A stretch of DNA of 64,000 nt from Liolophura sinensis (GCF_032854445.1 NW_027018137.1:1-64000); one strand, 5' to 3'; positions 39,027 through 53,500 are shown, counted from the first letter of the stretch. Notes: generated from the letters alone by a model not told the origin. Program-made: numbers and translations.

Positions 39027-42000
39027 GGCACATAACTTATAGTCAAAAGTTGAATATAGTAATGACCAGTGGCGATGGTACATAGTACAGTGTAGCCGAT
39101 TTCAATTAACAAAACGACCAGGCAAAAATGCAAAAGTAGAAAAACTGTTCCAGTGCTGCTGGTGAGAGTCTAATCCGACGTATTTTTTGACGAGAAATCG
39201 AATGGTGCAAACCGCGTTGCTCTCCGACCAATACTTTTGTCTGTAGCGACAATTGAATGATCATTGATGACAAAATCACTTGCCTAGCAACGGCTCTTAC
39301 TCCATGGAAACCAGGGAAATTTGCAATTTTTTAAACAGCTGCCGATGCCTGGCCAAATTCCGCACCTTTTGGTACCTTATTGATGTGGGTCAGTGTTCAA
39401 TTGTAATTTTTACAGCAGACTGTATCTAGTACTTTGTGTTTTTTATGTACAAATGGTGTGGTTTTTCTACACGTAAATAAAGACATTGAGATTGTCTTGG
39501 ACTTAGAAGTAAGACAATTGCTGGGTGAGTTAAATGGGCTGAGGCCAAAGATTTGACGTCTTTTGGGCTAGCGAAGGGCACTTAACTTATAGTCAAAAGT
39601 TGAATATAGTAATGACCAGTCCCGATGGTACATAGTACAGTGTAGCCGAAAGAAAAGACAAAAAGACCAGGCAAAAATGCAAAAGTAGAAAAACTGTTCC
39701 AGTGCTGCCGGTAAGAGGCTAATCCGACGTATTTTTTGACGAGAAATCGAATGGTGCAAACTGCGTTGCTCTCCGACCAATACTTTTGGCTGTAGCGACA
39801 ATTGAATGATCATTGATGTCAAAACAACGTGGCTAGCAACGGTTTTTACTCCATGGAAACCAGGGAAATTTGCAATTGTTTAAACAGCTGCCGATGCCTG
39901 GCCCAATTCCGCATCTTTTGGCACCTTATTGATGTGGGTCAGTGTTCAATTGTACTTTTTACAGCAGACTGTATCTAGTACTTTGTGTTTTTTATGTACA
40001 AATGGTGTGGTTTTTCTACACGTAGATAAAGACATTGAGATTGTCTTGGACTTAGAAGTAAGACAATTGCTGGGTGAGTCAAATGGGCTTAGGCCAAAGA
40101 TTTGACGTCTTCTGGGCTACCGAAGGGCACATAACTTATAGTCAAAAGTTGAATATAGTAATGACCAGTCGCGATGGTACATAGTACAGTGTAGCCGATT
40201 TCAATTAACAAAAAGACCAGGCAAAAATGCAAAAGTGGAAAAACTGTTCCAGTGCTGATGGTAAGAGGCTAATGCGACGTATTTTTTGACGAGAAATCGA
40301 ATGGTGCAAACCGCGTTGCTCTCCGACCAATACTTTTGGCTGTAGGAACAATTGAATGATCATTGATGACAAAACTACGTGCCTAGCAACGGCTCTTACT
40401 CCATGGAAAACAGGGAAATTTGCAATTTTTTAAGCAGCCTCCGATGCCTGGCCCAATTCCGCATCTTTTGGAACCTTATTGATGTGGGTCAGTGTTCAAT
40501 TGTACTTTTTTACAGCAGACTGTATCTAGTACTTTGTGTTTTTTATGTACAAATGGTGTGGTTTTTCTACACGTAGATAAAGACACTGAGATTGTCTTGG
40601 ACTGAGAAGTAAGACAATTGCTGGGTGAGTTAAATGGGCTAAGCCCAAAGATTTGACGTCTTCTGGGCTACCGAAGGGCACATAACTTATAGTCAAAAGT
40701 TGAATATAGTAATGACCAGTGGCGATGGTACATAGTACAGTGTAGCCGATTTCAATTAACAAAAAGACCAGGCAAAAATGCAAAAGTGGAAAAACTGTTC
40801 CAGTGCTGCTGGTAAGAGGCTAATGCGACGTATTTTGTGACGAGAAATCGAATGGTGCAAACCGCGTTGCTCTCCGACCAATACTTTTGGCTGTAGCGAT
40901 AATTGAATGATCATTGATGACAAAATTACGTGCCTAGCAATGGCTCTTACTGCATGGAAACCAGGGAAATTTGCAATTTTTTAAACAGCTGCCGATGCCT
41001 GGCCCAATTCCGCATCTTTTGGCACCTTATTGATGTGGGTCAGCGTTCAATTGTACTTTTTACAGCAGACTGTATCTAGTACTTTGTGTTTTTTATGTAC
41101 AAATGGTGTGGTTTTTCTACACGTAGATAAAGACATTGAGATTGTCTGGACTTAGAAGTAAGACAATTGCTGGGTGAGTTAAATGGGCTTAGCCCAAAGA
41201 TTGGACGTCTTCTGGGCTACCGAAGGGCACATAACTTATAGTCAAAAGTTGAATATAGTAATGACCAGTGGCGATGGTACATAGTACAGTGTAGCCGATT
41301 TCAATTAACAAAAAGATCAGGCAAAAATGCAAAAGTAGAAAAACTGTTCCAGTGCTGCTCGTAAGAGGCTAATCCGACGTATTTTTTGACGAGAAATCGA
41401 ATGGTGCAAACCGCGTTGCTCTCCGACCAATACTTTTGGCTGTAGCGACAATTGAATGATCATTGATGTCAAAATAACGTGGCTAGCAACGGTTTTTACT
41501 CCATGGAAACCAGGGAAATTTGCAATTGTTTAAACAGCTGCCGATGCCTGGCCCAATTCCGCATCTTTTGGCACCTTATTGATGTGGGTCAGTGTTCAAT
41601 TGTACTTTTTACAGCAGACTGTATCTAGTACTTTGTGTTTTTTATGTACAAATGGTGTGGTTTTTCTACACGTAGATAAAGACATTGAGATTGTCTTCGA
41701 CTTAGAAGTAAGACAATTGCTGGGTGAGTTAAATGGGCTGAGGCCAAAGATTTGACGTCTTCTGGGCTACCGAAGGGCACATAACTTATAGTCAAAAGTT
41801 GAATATAGTAATGACCAGTCGCGATGGTACATAGTACAGTGTAGCCGATTTCAATTAACAAAAAGACCAGGCAAAAATGCAAAAGTAGAAAAACTGTTCC
41901 AGTGCTGCTCGTAAGAGGCTAATCCGACGTATTTTTTGACGAGAAATCGAATGGTGCAAACCGCGTTGCTCTCCGACAAATACTTTTGGCTGTAGCGACA

Positions 42001-42325
42001 ATTGAATGATCATTGATGTCAAAACAACGTGGCTAGCAACGGTTTTTACTCCATGGAAACCAGGGAAATTTGCAATTGTTTAAACAGCTGCCGATGCCTG
42101 GCCCAATTCCGCATCTTTTGGCACCTTATTGATGTGGGTCAGTGTTCAATTGTACTTTTTACAGCAGACTGTATCTAGTACTTTGTGTTTTTTATGTACA
42201 AATGGTGTGGTTTTTCTACACGTAGATAAAGACACTGAGATTGTCTTGGACTTAGAAGTAAGACACTTGCTGGGTGAGTTAATTGGGCTAAGCCCAAAGA
42301 TTTGACGTCTTCTGGGCTACCGAAG
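39027..42325. repeat. Six-unit higher-order repeat, copy 1 (3299 bp)
   Basis: Units start at 39027, 39577, 40126, 40677, 41226 and 41776. Each matches the unit 3299 bp to its right. Shared rare marks include AAAACGACCAGG with CCAAATTCCGCACC, the GCCGAAAGAAAAGAC replacement, TGTAGGAACAATTG, GGACTGAGAAG, TTACTGCATGG, GATTGTCTGGAC (one base short) and ACAAATACTTTTGG. Differences between the copies are few, for example CCCGAT against CGCGAT in the second unit. Confidence 0.92.
39650..39659. repeat. Replaced tract AAGAAAAGAC (copy 1)
   Basis: After TAGCCGA the usual 11 bases TTTCAATTAAC are replaced by the purine-rich 10 bases AAGAAAAGAC, then AAAAAGACC resumes. The net loss of one base accounts for the 549-bp unit. 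Only three units in the window have this tract. Confidence 0.9.
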
Positions 42326-45300
42326 GGCACATAACTTATAGTCAAAAGTTGAATATAGTAATGACCAGTGGCGATGGTACATAGTACAGTGTAGCCGATT
42401 TCAATTAACAAAACGACCAGGCAAAAATGCAAAAGTAGAAAAACTGTTCCAGTGCTGCTGGTGAGAGTCTAATCCGACGTATTTTTTGACGAGAAATCGA
42501 ATGGTGCAAACCGCGTTGCTCTCCGACCAATACTTTTGTCTGTAGCGACAATTGAATGATCATTGATGACAAAATCACTTGCCTAGCAACGGCTCTTACT
42601 CCATGGAAACCAGGGAAATTTGCAATTTTTTAAACAGCTGCCGATGCCTGGCCAAATTCCGCACCTTTTGGTACCTTATTGATGTGGGTCAGTGTTCAAT
42701 TGTAATTTTTACAGCAGACTGTATCTAGTACTTTGTGTTTTTTATGTACAAATGGTGTGGTTTTTCTACACGTAAATAAAGACATTGAGATTGTCTTGGA
42801 CTTAGAAGTAAGACAATTGCTGGGTGAGTTAAATGGGCTGAGGCCAAAGATTTGACGTCTTTTGGGCTAGCGAAGGGCACTTAACTTATAGTCAAAAGTT
42901 GAATATAGTAATGACCAGTCGCGATGGTACATAGTACAGTGTAGCCGAAAGAAAAGACAAAAAGACCAGGCAAAAATGCAAAAGTAGAAAAACTGTTCCA
43001 GTGCTGCCGGTAAGAGGCTAATCCGACGTATTTTTTGACGAGAAATCGAATGGTGCAAACTGCGTTGCTCTCCGACCAATACTTTTGGCTGTAGCGACAA
43101 CTGAATGATCATTGATGTCAAAACAACGTGGCTAGCAACGGTTTTTACTCCATGGAAACCAGGGAAATTTGCAATTGTTTAAACAGCTGCCGATGCCTGG
43201 CCCAATTCCGCATCTTTTGGCACCTTATTGATGTGGGTCAGTGTTCAATTGTACTTTTTACAGCAGACTGTATCTAGTACTTTGTGTTTTTTATGTACAA
43301 ATGGTGTGGTTTTTCTACACGTAGATAAAGACATTGAGATTGTCTTGGACTTAGAAGTAAGACAATTGCTGGGTGAGTCAAATGGGCTTAGGCCAAAGAT
43401 TTGACGTCTTCTGGGCTACCGAAGGGCACATAACTTATAGTCAAAAGTTGAATATAGTAATGACCAGTCGCGATGGTACATAGTACAGTGTAGCCGATTT
43501 CAATTAACAAAAAGACCAGGCAAAAATGCAAAAGTGGAAAAACTGTTCCAGTGCTGCTGGTAAGAGGCTAATGCGACGTATTTTTTGACGAGAAATCGAA
43601 TGGTGCAAACCGCGTTGCTCTCCGACCAATACTTTTGGCTGTAGGAACAATTGAATGATCATTGATGACAAAACTACGTGCCTAGCAACGGCTCTTACTC
43701 CATGGAAACCAGGGAAATTTGCAATTTTTTAAGCAGCCTCCGATGCCTGGCCCAATTCCGCATCTTTTGGAACCTTATTGATGTGGGTCAGTGTTCAATT
43801 GTACTTTTTTACAGCAGACTGTATCTAGTACTTTGTGTTTTTTATGTACAAATGGTGTGGTTTTTCTACACGTAGATAAAGACATTGAGATTGTCTTGGA
43901 CTGAGAAGTAAGACAATTGCTGGGTGAGTTAAATGGGCTAAGCCCAAAGATTTGACGTCTTCTGGGCTACCGAAGGGCACATAACTTATAGTCAAAAGTT
44001 GAATATAGTAATGACCAGTGGCGATGGTACATAGTACAGTGTAGCCGATTTCAATTAACAAAAAGACCAGGCAAAAATGCAAAAGTGGAAAAACTGTTCC
44101 AGTGCTGCTGGTAAGAGGCTAATGCGACGTATTTTGTGACGAGAAATCGAATGGTGCAAACCGCGTTGCTCTCCGACCAATACTTTTGGCTGTAGCGATA
44201 ATTGAATGATCATTGATGACAAAATTACGTGCCTAGCAAGGGCTCTTACTGCATGGAAACCAGGGAAATTTGCAATTTTTTAAACAGCTGCCGATGCCTG
44301 GCCCAATTCCGCATCTTTTGGCACCTTATTGATGTGGGTCAGCGTTCAATTGTACTTTTTACAGCAGACTGTATCTAGTACTTTGTGTTTTTTATGTACA
44401 AATGGTGTGGTTTTTCTACACGTAGATAAAGACATTGAGATTGTCTGGACTTAGAAGTAAGACAATTGCTGGGTGAGTTAAATGGGCTTAGCCCAAAGAT
44501 TGGACGTCTTCTGGGCTACCGAAGGGCACATAACTTATAGTCAAAAGTTGAATATAGTAATGACCAGTGGCGATGGTACATAGTACAGTGTAGCCGATTT
44601 CAATTAACAAAAAGATCAGGCAAAAATGCAAAAGTAGAAAAACTGTTCCAGTGCTGCTCGTAAGAGGCTAATCCGACGTATTTTTTGACGAGAAATCGAA
44701 TGGTGCAAACCGCGTTGCTCTCCGACCAATACTTTTGGCTGTAGCGACAATTGAATGATCATTGATGTCAAAATAACGTGGCTAGCAACGGTTTTTACTC
44801 CATGGAAACCAGGGAAATTTGCAATTGTTTAAACAGCTGCCGATGCCTGGCCCAATTCCGCATCTTTTGGCACCTTATTGATGTGGGTCAGTGTTCAATT
44901 GTACTTTTTACAGCAGACTGTATCTAGTACTTTGTGTTTTTTATGTACAAATGGTGTGGTTTTTCTACACGTAGATAAAGACATTGAGATTGTCTTCGAC
45001 TTAGAAGTAAGACAATTGCTGGGTGAGTTAAATGGGCTTAGGCCAAAGATTTGACGTCTTCTGGGCTACCGAAGGGCACATAACTTATAGTCAAAAGTTG
45101 AATATAGTAATGACCAGTCGCGATGGTACATAGTACAGTGTAGCCGATTTCAATTAACAAAAAGACCAGGCAAAAATGCAAAAGTAGAAAAACTGTTCCA
45201 GTGCTGCTCGTAAGAGGCTAATCCGACGTATTTTTTGACGAGAAATCGAATGGTGCAAACCGCGTTGCTCTCCGACAAATACTTTTGGCTGTAGCGACAA

Positions 45301-45624
45301 TTGAATGATCATTGATGTCAAAACAACGTGGCTAGCAACGGTTTTTACTCCATGGAAACCAGGGAAATTTGCAATTGTTTAAACAGCTGCCGATGCCTGG
45401 CCCAATTCCGCATCTTTTGGCACCTTATTGATGTGGGTCAGTGTTCAATTGTACTTTTTACAGCAGACTGTATCTAGTACTTTGTGTTTTTTATGTACAA
45501 ATGGTGTGGTTTTTCTACACGTAGATAAAGACACTGAGATTGTCTTCGACTTAGAAGTAAGACAATTGCTGGGTGAGTTAAATGGGCTGAGGCCAAAGAT
45601 TTGACGTCTTCTGGGCTACCGAAG
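42326..45624. repeat. Six-unit higher-order repeat, copy 2 (3299 bp)
   Basis: Units start at 42326, 42876, 43425, 43976, 44525 and 45075, in the same order as the preceding six and with the same one-base length differences (550, 549, 551, 549, 550, 550). The last unit of copy 1 (41776) agrees with the last unit of copy 2 up to GACACTGAG, then differs. The exchange point is therefore within about 42236-42265. Confidence 0.92.
42949..42958. repeat. Replaced tract AAGAAAAGAC (copy 2)
   Basis: Same replacement as at 39650, shifted exactly 3299 bp. It is carried along in the second copy of the six-unit repeat. Confidence 0.9.
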
Positions 45625-48600
45625 GGCACATAACTTATAGTCAAAAGTTGAATATAGTAATGACCAGTCGCGATGGTACATAGTACAGTGCAGCCGATTT
45701 CAATTAACAAAAAGACCAGGCAAAAATGAAAAAGTGGAAAAACTGTTCCAGTGCTGCTGGTAAGAGGCTATTCCGACGTATTTTTTGACGAGAAATCGAA
45801 TGGTGCAAACCGCGTTGCTCTCCGACCAATACTTTTGTCTGTAGCGATAATTGAATGATCATTGATGTCAAAATCATGTGCCTAGCAACGGCTTTTACTC
45901 CATGGAAACCAGGGAAATTTGCAATTTTTTAAACAGCTGCCGATGCCTGGCCCAATTCCGCATCTTTTGGCACCTTATTGATGTGGGTCAGTGTTCAATT
46001 GTACTTTTTACAGCAGACTGTATCTAGTACTTTGTGTTTTTTATGTACAAATGGTGTGGTTTTTCTACACGTAGATAAAGACATTGAGATTGTCTTGGAC
46101 TTAGAAGTAAGACAATTGCTGGGTGAGTCAAATGGGCTTAAGCCAAAGATTTGACGTCTTCTGGGCTACCGATGGGCACATAACTTATAGTCAAAAGTTG
46201 AATATAGTAATGACCAGTGGCGATGGTACATAGTACAGTGTAGCCGATTTCAATTAACAAAAAGACCAGGGAAAAATGCAAAAGTGGAAAAACTGTTCCA
46301 GTGCTGCTGGTAAGAGGCTAATGCGACGTATTTTTTGACGAGAAATCGAATGGTGCAAACCGCGTTGCTCTCCGACCAATACTTTTGGCTGTAGCGACAA
46401 TTGAATGATCATTGATGACAAAATTACGTGCCTAGCAACGGCTCTTACTCCATGGAAACCAGGGAAATTTGCAATTTTTTAAACAGCTGCCGATGCCTGG
46501 CCCAATTCCGCATCTTTTGGCACCTTATTGATGTGGGTCAGCGTTCATTTATACTTTTTACAGCAGACTGTATCTAGTACTTTGTCTTTTTTATGTACAA
46601 ATGGTGTGGTTTTTCTACACGTAGATAAAGACATTGAGATTGTCTTGGACTTAGAAGTAAGACAATTGCTGGGTGAGTTAAATGGGCTTAGCCCAAAGAT
46701 TGGACGTCTTCTGGGCTACCGAAGGGCACATAACTTATAGTCAAAAGTTGAATATAGTAATGACCAGTGGCGATGGTACATAGTACAGTGTAGCCGATTT
46801 CAATTAACAAAAAGATCAGGCAAAAATGGAAAAGTAGAAAAACTGTTCCAGTGCTGCTCGTAAGAGGCTAATCCGACGTATTTTTTGACGAGAAATCGAA
46901 TGGTGCAAACCGCGTTGCTCTCCGACCAATACTTTTGGCTGTAGCGACAATTGAATGATCATTGATGTCAAAATAACGTGGCTAGCAACGGTTTTTACTC
47001 CATGGAAACCAGGGAAATTTGCAATTGTTTAAACAGCTGCCGATGCCTGGCCCAATTCCGCATCTTTTGGCACCTTATTGATGTGGGTCAGTGTTCAATT
47101 GTACTTTTTACAGCAGACTGTATCTAGTACTTTGTGTTTTTTATGTACAAATGGTGTGGTTTTTCTACACGTAGATAAAGACATTGAGATTGTCTTCGAC
47201 TTAGAAGTAAGACAATTGCTGGGTGAGTTAAATGGGCTTAGGCCAAAGATTTGACGTCTTCTGGGCTACCGAAGGGCACATAACTTATAGTCAAAAGTTG
47301 AATATAGTAATGACCAGTCGCGATGGTACATAGTACAGTGTAGCCGATTTCAATTAACAAAAAGACCAGGCAAAAATGCAAAAGTAGAAAAACTGTTCCA
47401 GTGCTGCTGGTAAGAGGCTATTCCGACGTATTTTTTGACGAGAAATCGAATGGTGCAAACCGCGTTGCTCTCCGACCAATACTTTTGTCTGTAGCGATAA
47501 TTGAATGATCATTGATGTCAAAATCATGTGCCTAGCAACGGCTTTTACTCCATGGAAACCAGGGAAATTTGCAATTTTTTAAACAGCTGCCGATGCCTGG
47601 CCCAATTCGGCATCTTTTGGCACCTTATTGATGTGGGTCAGTGTTCAATTGTACTTTTTACAGCAGACTGTATCTAGTACTTTGTGTTTTTTAAGTACAA
47701 ATGGTGTGGTTTTTCTACACGTAGATAAAGACATTGAGATTGTCTTGGACTTAGAAGTAAGACAATTGCTGGGTGAGTCAAATGGGCTTAGGCCAAAGAT
47801 TTGACGTCTTCTGGGCTACCGAAGGGCACATAACTTATAGTCAAAAGTTGAATATAGTAATGACCAGTGGCGATGGTACATAGTACAGTGTAGCCGATTT
47901 CAATTAACAAAAAGACCAGGCAAAAATGCAAAAGTGGAAAAACTGTTCCAGTGCTGCTGGTAAGAGGCTAATGCGACGTATTTTTTGACGACAAATCGAA
48001 TGGTGCAAACCGCGTTGCTCTCCGACCAATACTTTTGGCTGTAGCGACATTTGAATGATCATTGATGACAAAATTACGTGCCTAGCAACGGCTCTTACTC
48101 CATGGAAACCAGGGAAATTTGCAATTTTTTAAACAGCTGCCGATGCCTGGCCCAATTCCGCATCTTTTGGCACCTTATTGATGTGGGTCAGCGTTCATTT
48201 ATACTTTTTACAGCAGACTGTATCTAGTACTTTGTCTTTTTTATGTACAAATGGTGTGGTTTTTCTACACGTAGATAAAGACATTGAGATTGTCTTGGAC
48301 TTAGAAGTAAGACAATTGCTGGGTGAGTTAAATGGGCTTAGCCCAAAGATTGGACGTCTTCTGGGCTACCGAAGGGCACATAACTTATAGTCAAAAGTTG
48401 AATATAGTAATGACCAGTGGCGATGGTACATAGTACAGTGTAGCCGATTTCAATTAACAAAAAGATCAGGCAAAAATGCAAAAGTAGAAAAACTGTTCCA
48501 GTGCTGCTCGTAAGAGGCTAATCCGACGTATTTTTTGACGAGAAATCGAATGGTGCAAACCGCGTTGCTCTCCGACCAATACTTTTGGCTGTAGCGACAA

Positions 48601-50574
48601 TTGAATGATCATTGATGTCAAAATAACGTGGCTAGCAACGGTTTTTACTCCATGGAAACCAGGGAAATTTGCAATTGTTTAAACAGCTGCCGATGCCTGG
48701 CCCAATTCCGCATCTTTTGGCACCTTATTGATGTGGGTCAGTGTTCAATTGTACTTTTTACAGCAGACTGTATCTAGTACTTTGTGTTTTTTATGTACAA
48801 ATGGTGTGGTTTTTCTACACGTAGATAAAGACATTGAGATTGTCTTCGACTTAGAAGTAAGACAATTGCTGGGTGAGTTAAATGGGCTTAGGCCAAAGAT
48901 TTGACGTCTTCTGGGCTACCGAAGGGCACATAACTTATAGTCAAAAGTTGAATATAGTAATGACCAGTCGCGATGGTACATAGTACAGTGTAGCCGATTT
49001 CAATTAACAAAAAGACCAGGCAAAAATGCAAAAGTAGAAAAACTGTTCCAGTGCTGCTGGTAAGAGGCTAATCCGACGTATTTTTTGACGAGAAATCGAA
49101 TGGTGCAAACCGCGTTGCTCTCCGACAAATACTTTTGGCTGTAGCGACAATTGAATGATCATTGATGTCAAAACAACGTGGCTAGCAACGGTTTTTACTC
49201 CATGGAAACCAGGGAAATTTGCAATTGTTTAAACAGCTGCCGATGCCTGGCCCAATTCCGCATCTTTTGGCACCTTTTTGATGTGGGTCAGTGTTCAATT
49301 GTACTTTTTACAGCAGACTGTATCTAGTACTTTGTGTTTTTTATGTACAAATGGTGTGGTTTTTCTACACGTAGATAAAGACACTGAGATTGTCTTGGAC
49401 TTAGAAGTAAGACAATTGCTGGGTGAGTTAAATGGGCTGAGGCCAAAGATTTGACGTCTTCTGGGCTACCGAAGGGCACATAACTTATAGTCAAAAGTTG
49501 AATATAGTAATGACCAGTCGCGATGGTACATAGTACAGTGCAGCCGATTTCAATTAACAAAAAGACCAGGCAAAAATGAAAAAGTGGAAAAACTGTTCCA
49601 GTGCTGCTGGTAAGAGGCTATTCCGACGTATTTTTTGACGAGAAATCGAATGGTGCAAACCGCGTTGCTCTCCGACCAATACTTTTGTCTGTAGCGATAA
49701 TTGAATGATCATTGATGTCAAAATCATGTGCCTAGCAACGGCTTTTACTCCATGGAAACCAGGGAAATTTGCAATTTTTTAAACAGCTGCCGATGCCTGG
49801 CCCAATTCCGCATCTTTTGGCACCTTATTGATGTGGGTCAGTGTTCATTTGTACTTTTTACAGCAGACTGTATCTAGTACTTTGTGTTTTTTATGTACAA
49901 ATGGTGTGGTTTTTCTACACGTAGATAAAGACATTGAGATTGTCTTGGACTTAGAAGTAAGACAATTGCTGGGTGAGTCAAATGGGCTTAGGCCAAAGAT
50001 TTGACGTCTTCTGGGCTACCGAAGGGCACATAACTTATAGTCAAAAGTTGAATATAGTAATGACCAGTGGCGATGGTACATAGTACAGTGTAGCCGATTT
50101 CAATTAACAAAAAGACCAGGCAAAAATGCAAAAGTGGAAAAACTGTTCCAGTGCTGCTGGTAAGAGGCTAATGCGACGTATTTTTTGACGAGAAATCGAA
50201 TGGTGCAAACCGCGTTGCTCTCCGACCAATACTTTTGGCTGTAGCGACAATTGAATGATCATTGATGACAAAATTACGTGCCTAGCAACGGCTCTTACTC
50301 CATGGAAACCAGGGAAATTTGCAATTTTTTAAACAGCTGCCGATGCCTGGCCCAATTCCGCATCTTTTGGCACCTTATTGATGTGGGTCAGCGTTCATTT
50401 ATACTTTTTACAGCAGACTGTATCTAGTACTTTGTCTTTTTTATGTACAAATGGTGTGGTTTTTCTACACGTAAATAAAGACATTGAGATTGTCTTGGAC
50501 TTAGCAGTAAGACAATTGCTGGATGAGTTAAATGGGCTTAGCCCAAAGATTTGACGTCTTCTGGGCTACCGAAG
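45625..50574. repeat. Sub-array of nine 550-bp units with 3- and 7-unit duplications
   Basis: Units start every 550 bp: 45625, 46175, 46725, 47275, 47825, 48375, 48925, 49475 and 50025. The trio 45625-47274 recurs at 47275-48924. Marks are GGCTATTCCGACG with GATGTCAAAATCATG (45625, 47275, 49475), GCGTTCATTTATAC (46175, 47825, 50025), and AATAACGTGG with GTCTTCGAC (46725, 48375). Units 45625 and 49475 also share GTGCAGCCG and AATGAAAAAG, a seven-unit shift (3850 bp). Confidence 0.9.
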
Positions 50575-53500
50575 GGCACATAACTTATAGTCAAAAGTTG
50601 AATATAGTAATGACCAGTCGCGATGGTACATAGTACAGTGTAGCCGATTTCAATTAATAAAAAGACCAGGCAAAAATGCAAAATGGAAAAACTGTTCCAG
50701 TGCTGCTGGTAAGAGGCTAATACGACGTATTTTGTGACGAGAAATCGAATGGTGCAAACCGCGTTGCTCTCCGACCAATACTTTTGTCTGTAGCGACAAT
50801 TGAATGATCATTGATGACAAAATTACGTGCCTAGCAACGGCTCTTACTCCATGGAAACCAGGGAAATTTGCAATTTTTTCAACAGCTGCCGATGCCTGGC
50901 CCAATTCCGCATCTTTTGGTCCCTTATTGATGTGGGTCAGTGTTCAATTGTACTTTTTACAGCAGACTGTATCTAGTACTTTGTGTTTTTATGTACAAAT
51001 GGTGTGGTTTTTCTACAAGTAGATAAAGACATTGAAATTGTCTTGGACTTAGAAGTAAGACACTTGCTGGGTGAGTTAAATGGGCTAAGCCCAAAGATTT
51101 GACGTCTTCTGGGCTACCGAAGGGCACATAACTTATAGTCAATAGTTGAATATAGTAATAACCAGTCACGATGGTACATAGTACAGTGTGGCCGATTTCA
51201 ATTAACAAAAAGAAAAGGCAAAAATGCAAAAGTGGAAAAACTGTTCCAGTGCTGCTGGTAAGAGGCTAATACGACGTATTTTGTGACGAGAAATCGAATG
51301 GTGCAAACCGAGTTGCTCTCCGACCAATACTTTTGACTCTAGCGACAATTGAATGATCATTGATGACAAAGTCACGTGCCTAGCAACGGCTCTTATTCCA
51401 TGGAAACCAGGGAAATTTGCAATTTTTTAAACAGCCTCCGATGCCTGGCCCAATTCCGCATCTTTTGACACCTTATTGATGTGGGTCAGTGTTCAATTGT
51501 ACTTTTTACAGCAGACTGTATCTAGTACTTTGTGTTTTTCATGTACAAATGGTGTGGTTTTTCTACACGTAGATAAAGACATTGAGATTGTCTTGGACTT
51601 AGAAGTAAGACACTTGCTGGGTGAGTTAAATGGGCTAAGCCCAAAGATTTGACGTCTTCTGGGCTACCGAAGGGCACATAACTTATAGTCAAAAGTTGAA
51701 TATAGTAATGACCAGTGGCGATGGTACATAGTACAGTGTAGCCGATTTCAATTAACAAAAAGACCAGGCAAAAATGCAAAAGTAGAAAAACTGTTCCAGT
51801 GCTGCTGGTGAGAGGCTAATCCGACGTATTTTGTGACGAGAAATCGAATGGTGCAAACCGCGTTGCTCTCCGACCAATACTTTTGTCTGTAGCGACAATT
51901 GAATGATCATTGATGACAAAATCACTTGCCTAGCAACGGCTCTTACTCCATGGAAACCAGGGAAATTTGCAATTTTTTAAACAGCTGCCGATGCCTGGCC
52001 CAATTCCGCATCTTTTGGTACCTTATTGATGTGGGTCAGTGTTCAATTGTAATTTTTACAGCAGACTTTATCTAGTACTTTGTGTTTTTTATGTACAAAT
52101 GGTGTGGTTTTTCTACACGTAAATAAAGACATTGAGATTGTCTTGGACTTAGAAGTAAGACAATTGCTGGGTGAGTTAAATGGGCTGAGGCCAAAGATTT
52201 GACGTCTTCTGGGCTAGCGAAGGGCACATAACTTATAGTCAAAAGTTGAATATAGTAATGACCAGTGGCGATGGTACATAGTACAGTGTAGCCGATTTCA
52301 ATTAACAAAAAGATCAGGCAAAAATGCAAAAGTGGAAAAACTGTTCCAGTGCTGCTGGTATAAGTCTAATGCGACGTATTTTTTGACGAGAAATCGAATG
52401 GTGCAAACCGCGTTGCTCTCCGACCAACACTTTTGGCTGTAGCGACAATTGAATGATCATTGATGACAAAATCACGTGCCTAGCAACGGCTCTTACTCCA
52501 TGGAAACCAGGGAAATTTGCAATTTTTTAAACAGCTGCCGATGCCTGGCCCAATTCCGCATCTTTTGGCACCTTATTGATGTGGGTCAGTGTTCAATTGT
52601 ACTTTTTACAGCAGACTGTATCTAGTACTTTGTGTTTTATATGTACAAATGGTGTGGTTTTTCTACACGTAGATAAAGACATTGAGATTGTCTTGGACTT
52701 AGAAGTAAGACAATTGCTGGGTGAGCTAAATGGGCTGAGGCCAAAGATTTGACGTCTTCTGGGCTACCGAAGGGCACATAACTTATAGTCAAAAGTTGAA
52801 TATAGTAATGACCAGTCGCGATGGTACATAGTACAGTGTAGCCGAAAGAAAAGACAAAAAGACCAGGCAAAAATGCAAAAGTAGAAAAACTGTTCCAGTG
52901 CTGCTGGTAAGAGGCTAATCCGACGTATTTTGTGACGAGAAATCGAATGGTGCAAACCGCGTTGCTCTCCGACCAATACTTTTGGCTGTAGCGACAATTG
53001 AATGATCATTGATGTCAAAACAACGTGGCTAGCAACGGTTTTTACTCCATGGAAACCAGGGAAATTTGCAATTGTTTAAACAGCTGCCGATGCCTGGCCC
53101 AATTCCGCATCTTTTGGCACCTTATTGATGTGGGTCAGTGTTCAATTGTACTTTTTACAGCAGACTGTATCTAGTACTTTGTGTTTTTTATGTACAAATG
53201 GTGTGGTTTTTCTACACGTAGATAAAGACATTGAGATTGTCTTGGACTTAGAAGTAAGACAATTGCTGGGTGAGTTAAATGGGCTTAGGCCAAAGATTTG
53301 ACGTCTTCTGGGCTACCGAAGGGCACATAACTTATAGTCAAAAGTTGAATATAGTAATGATCAGTGGCGATGGTACATAGTACAGTGTAGCCGATTTCAA
53401 TTAACAAAAAGACCAGGCAAAAATGCAAAAGTGGAAAAACTGTTCCAGTGCTGCTGGTAAGAGGCTAATGCGACGTATTTTTTGACGAGAAATCAAATGG

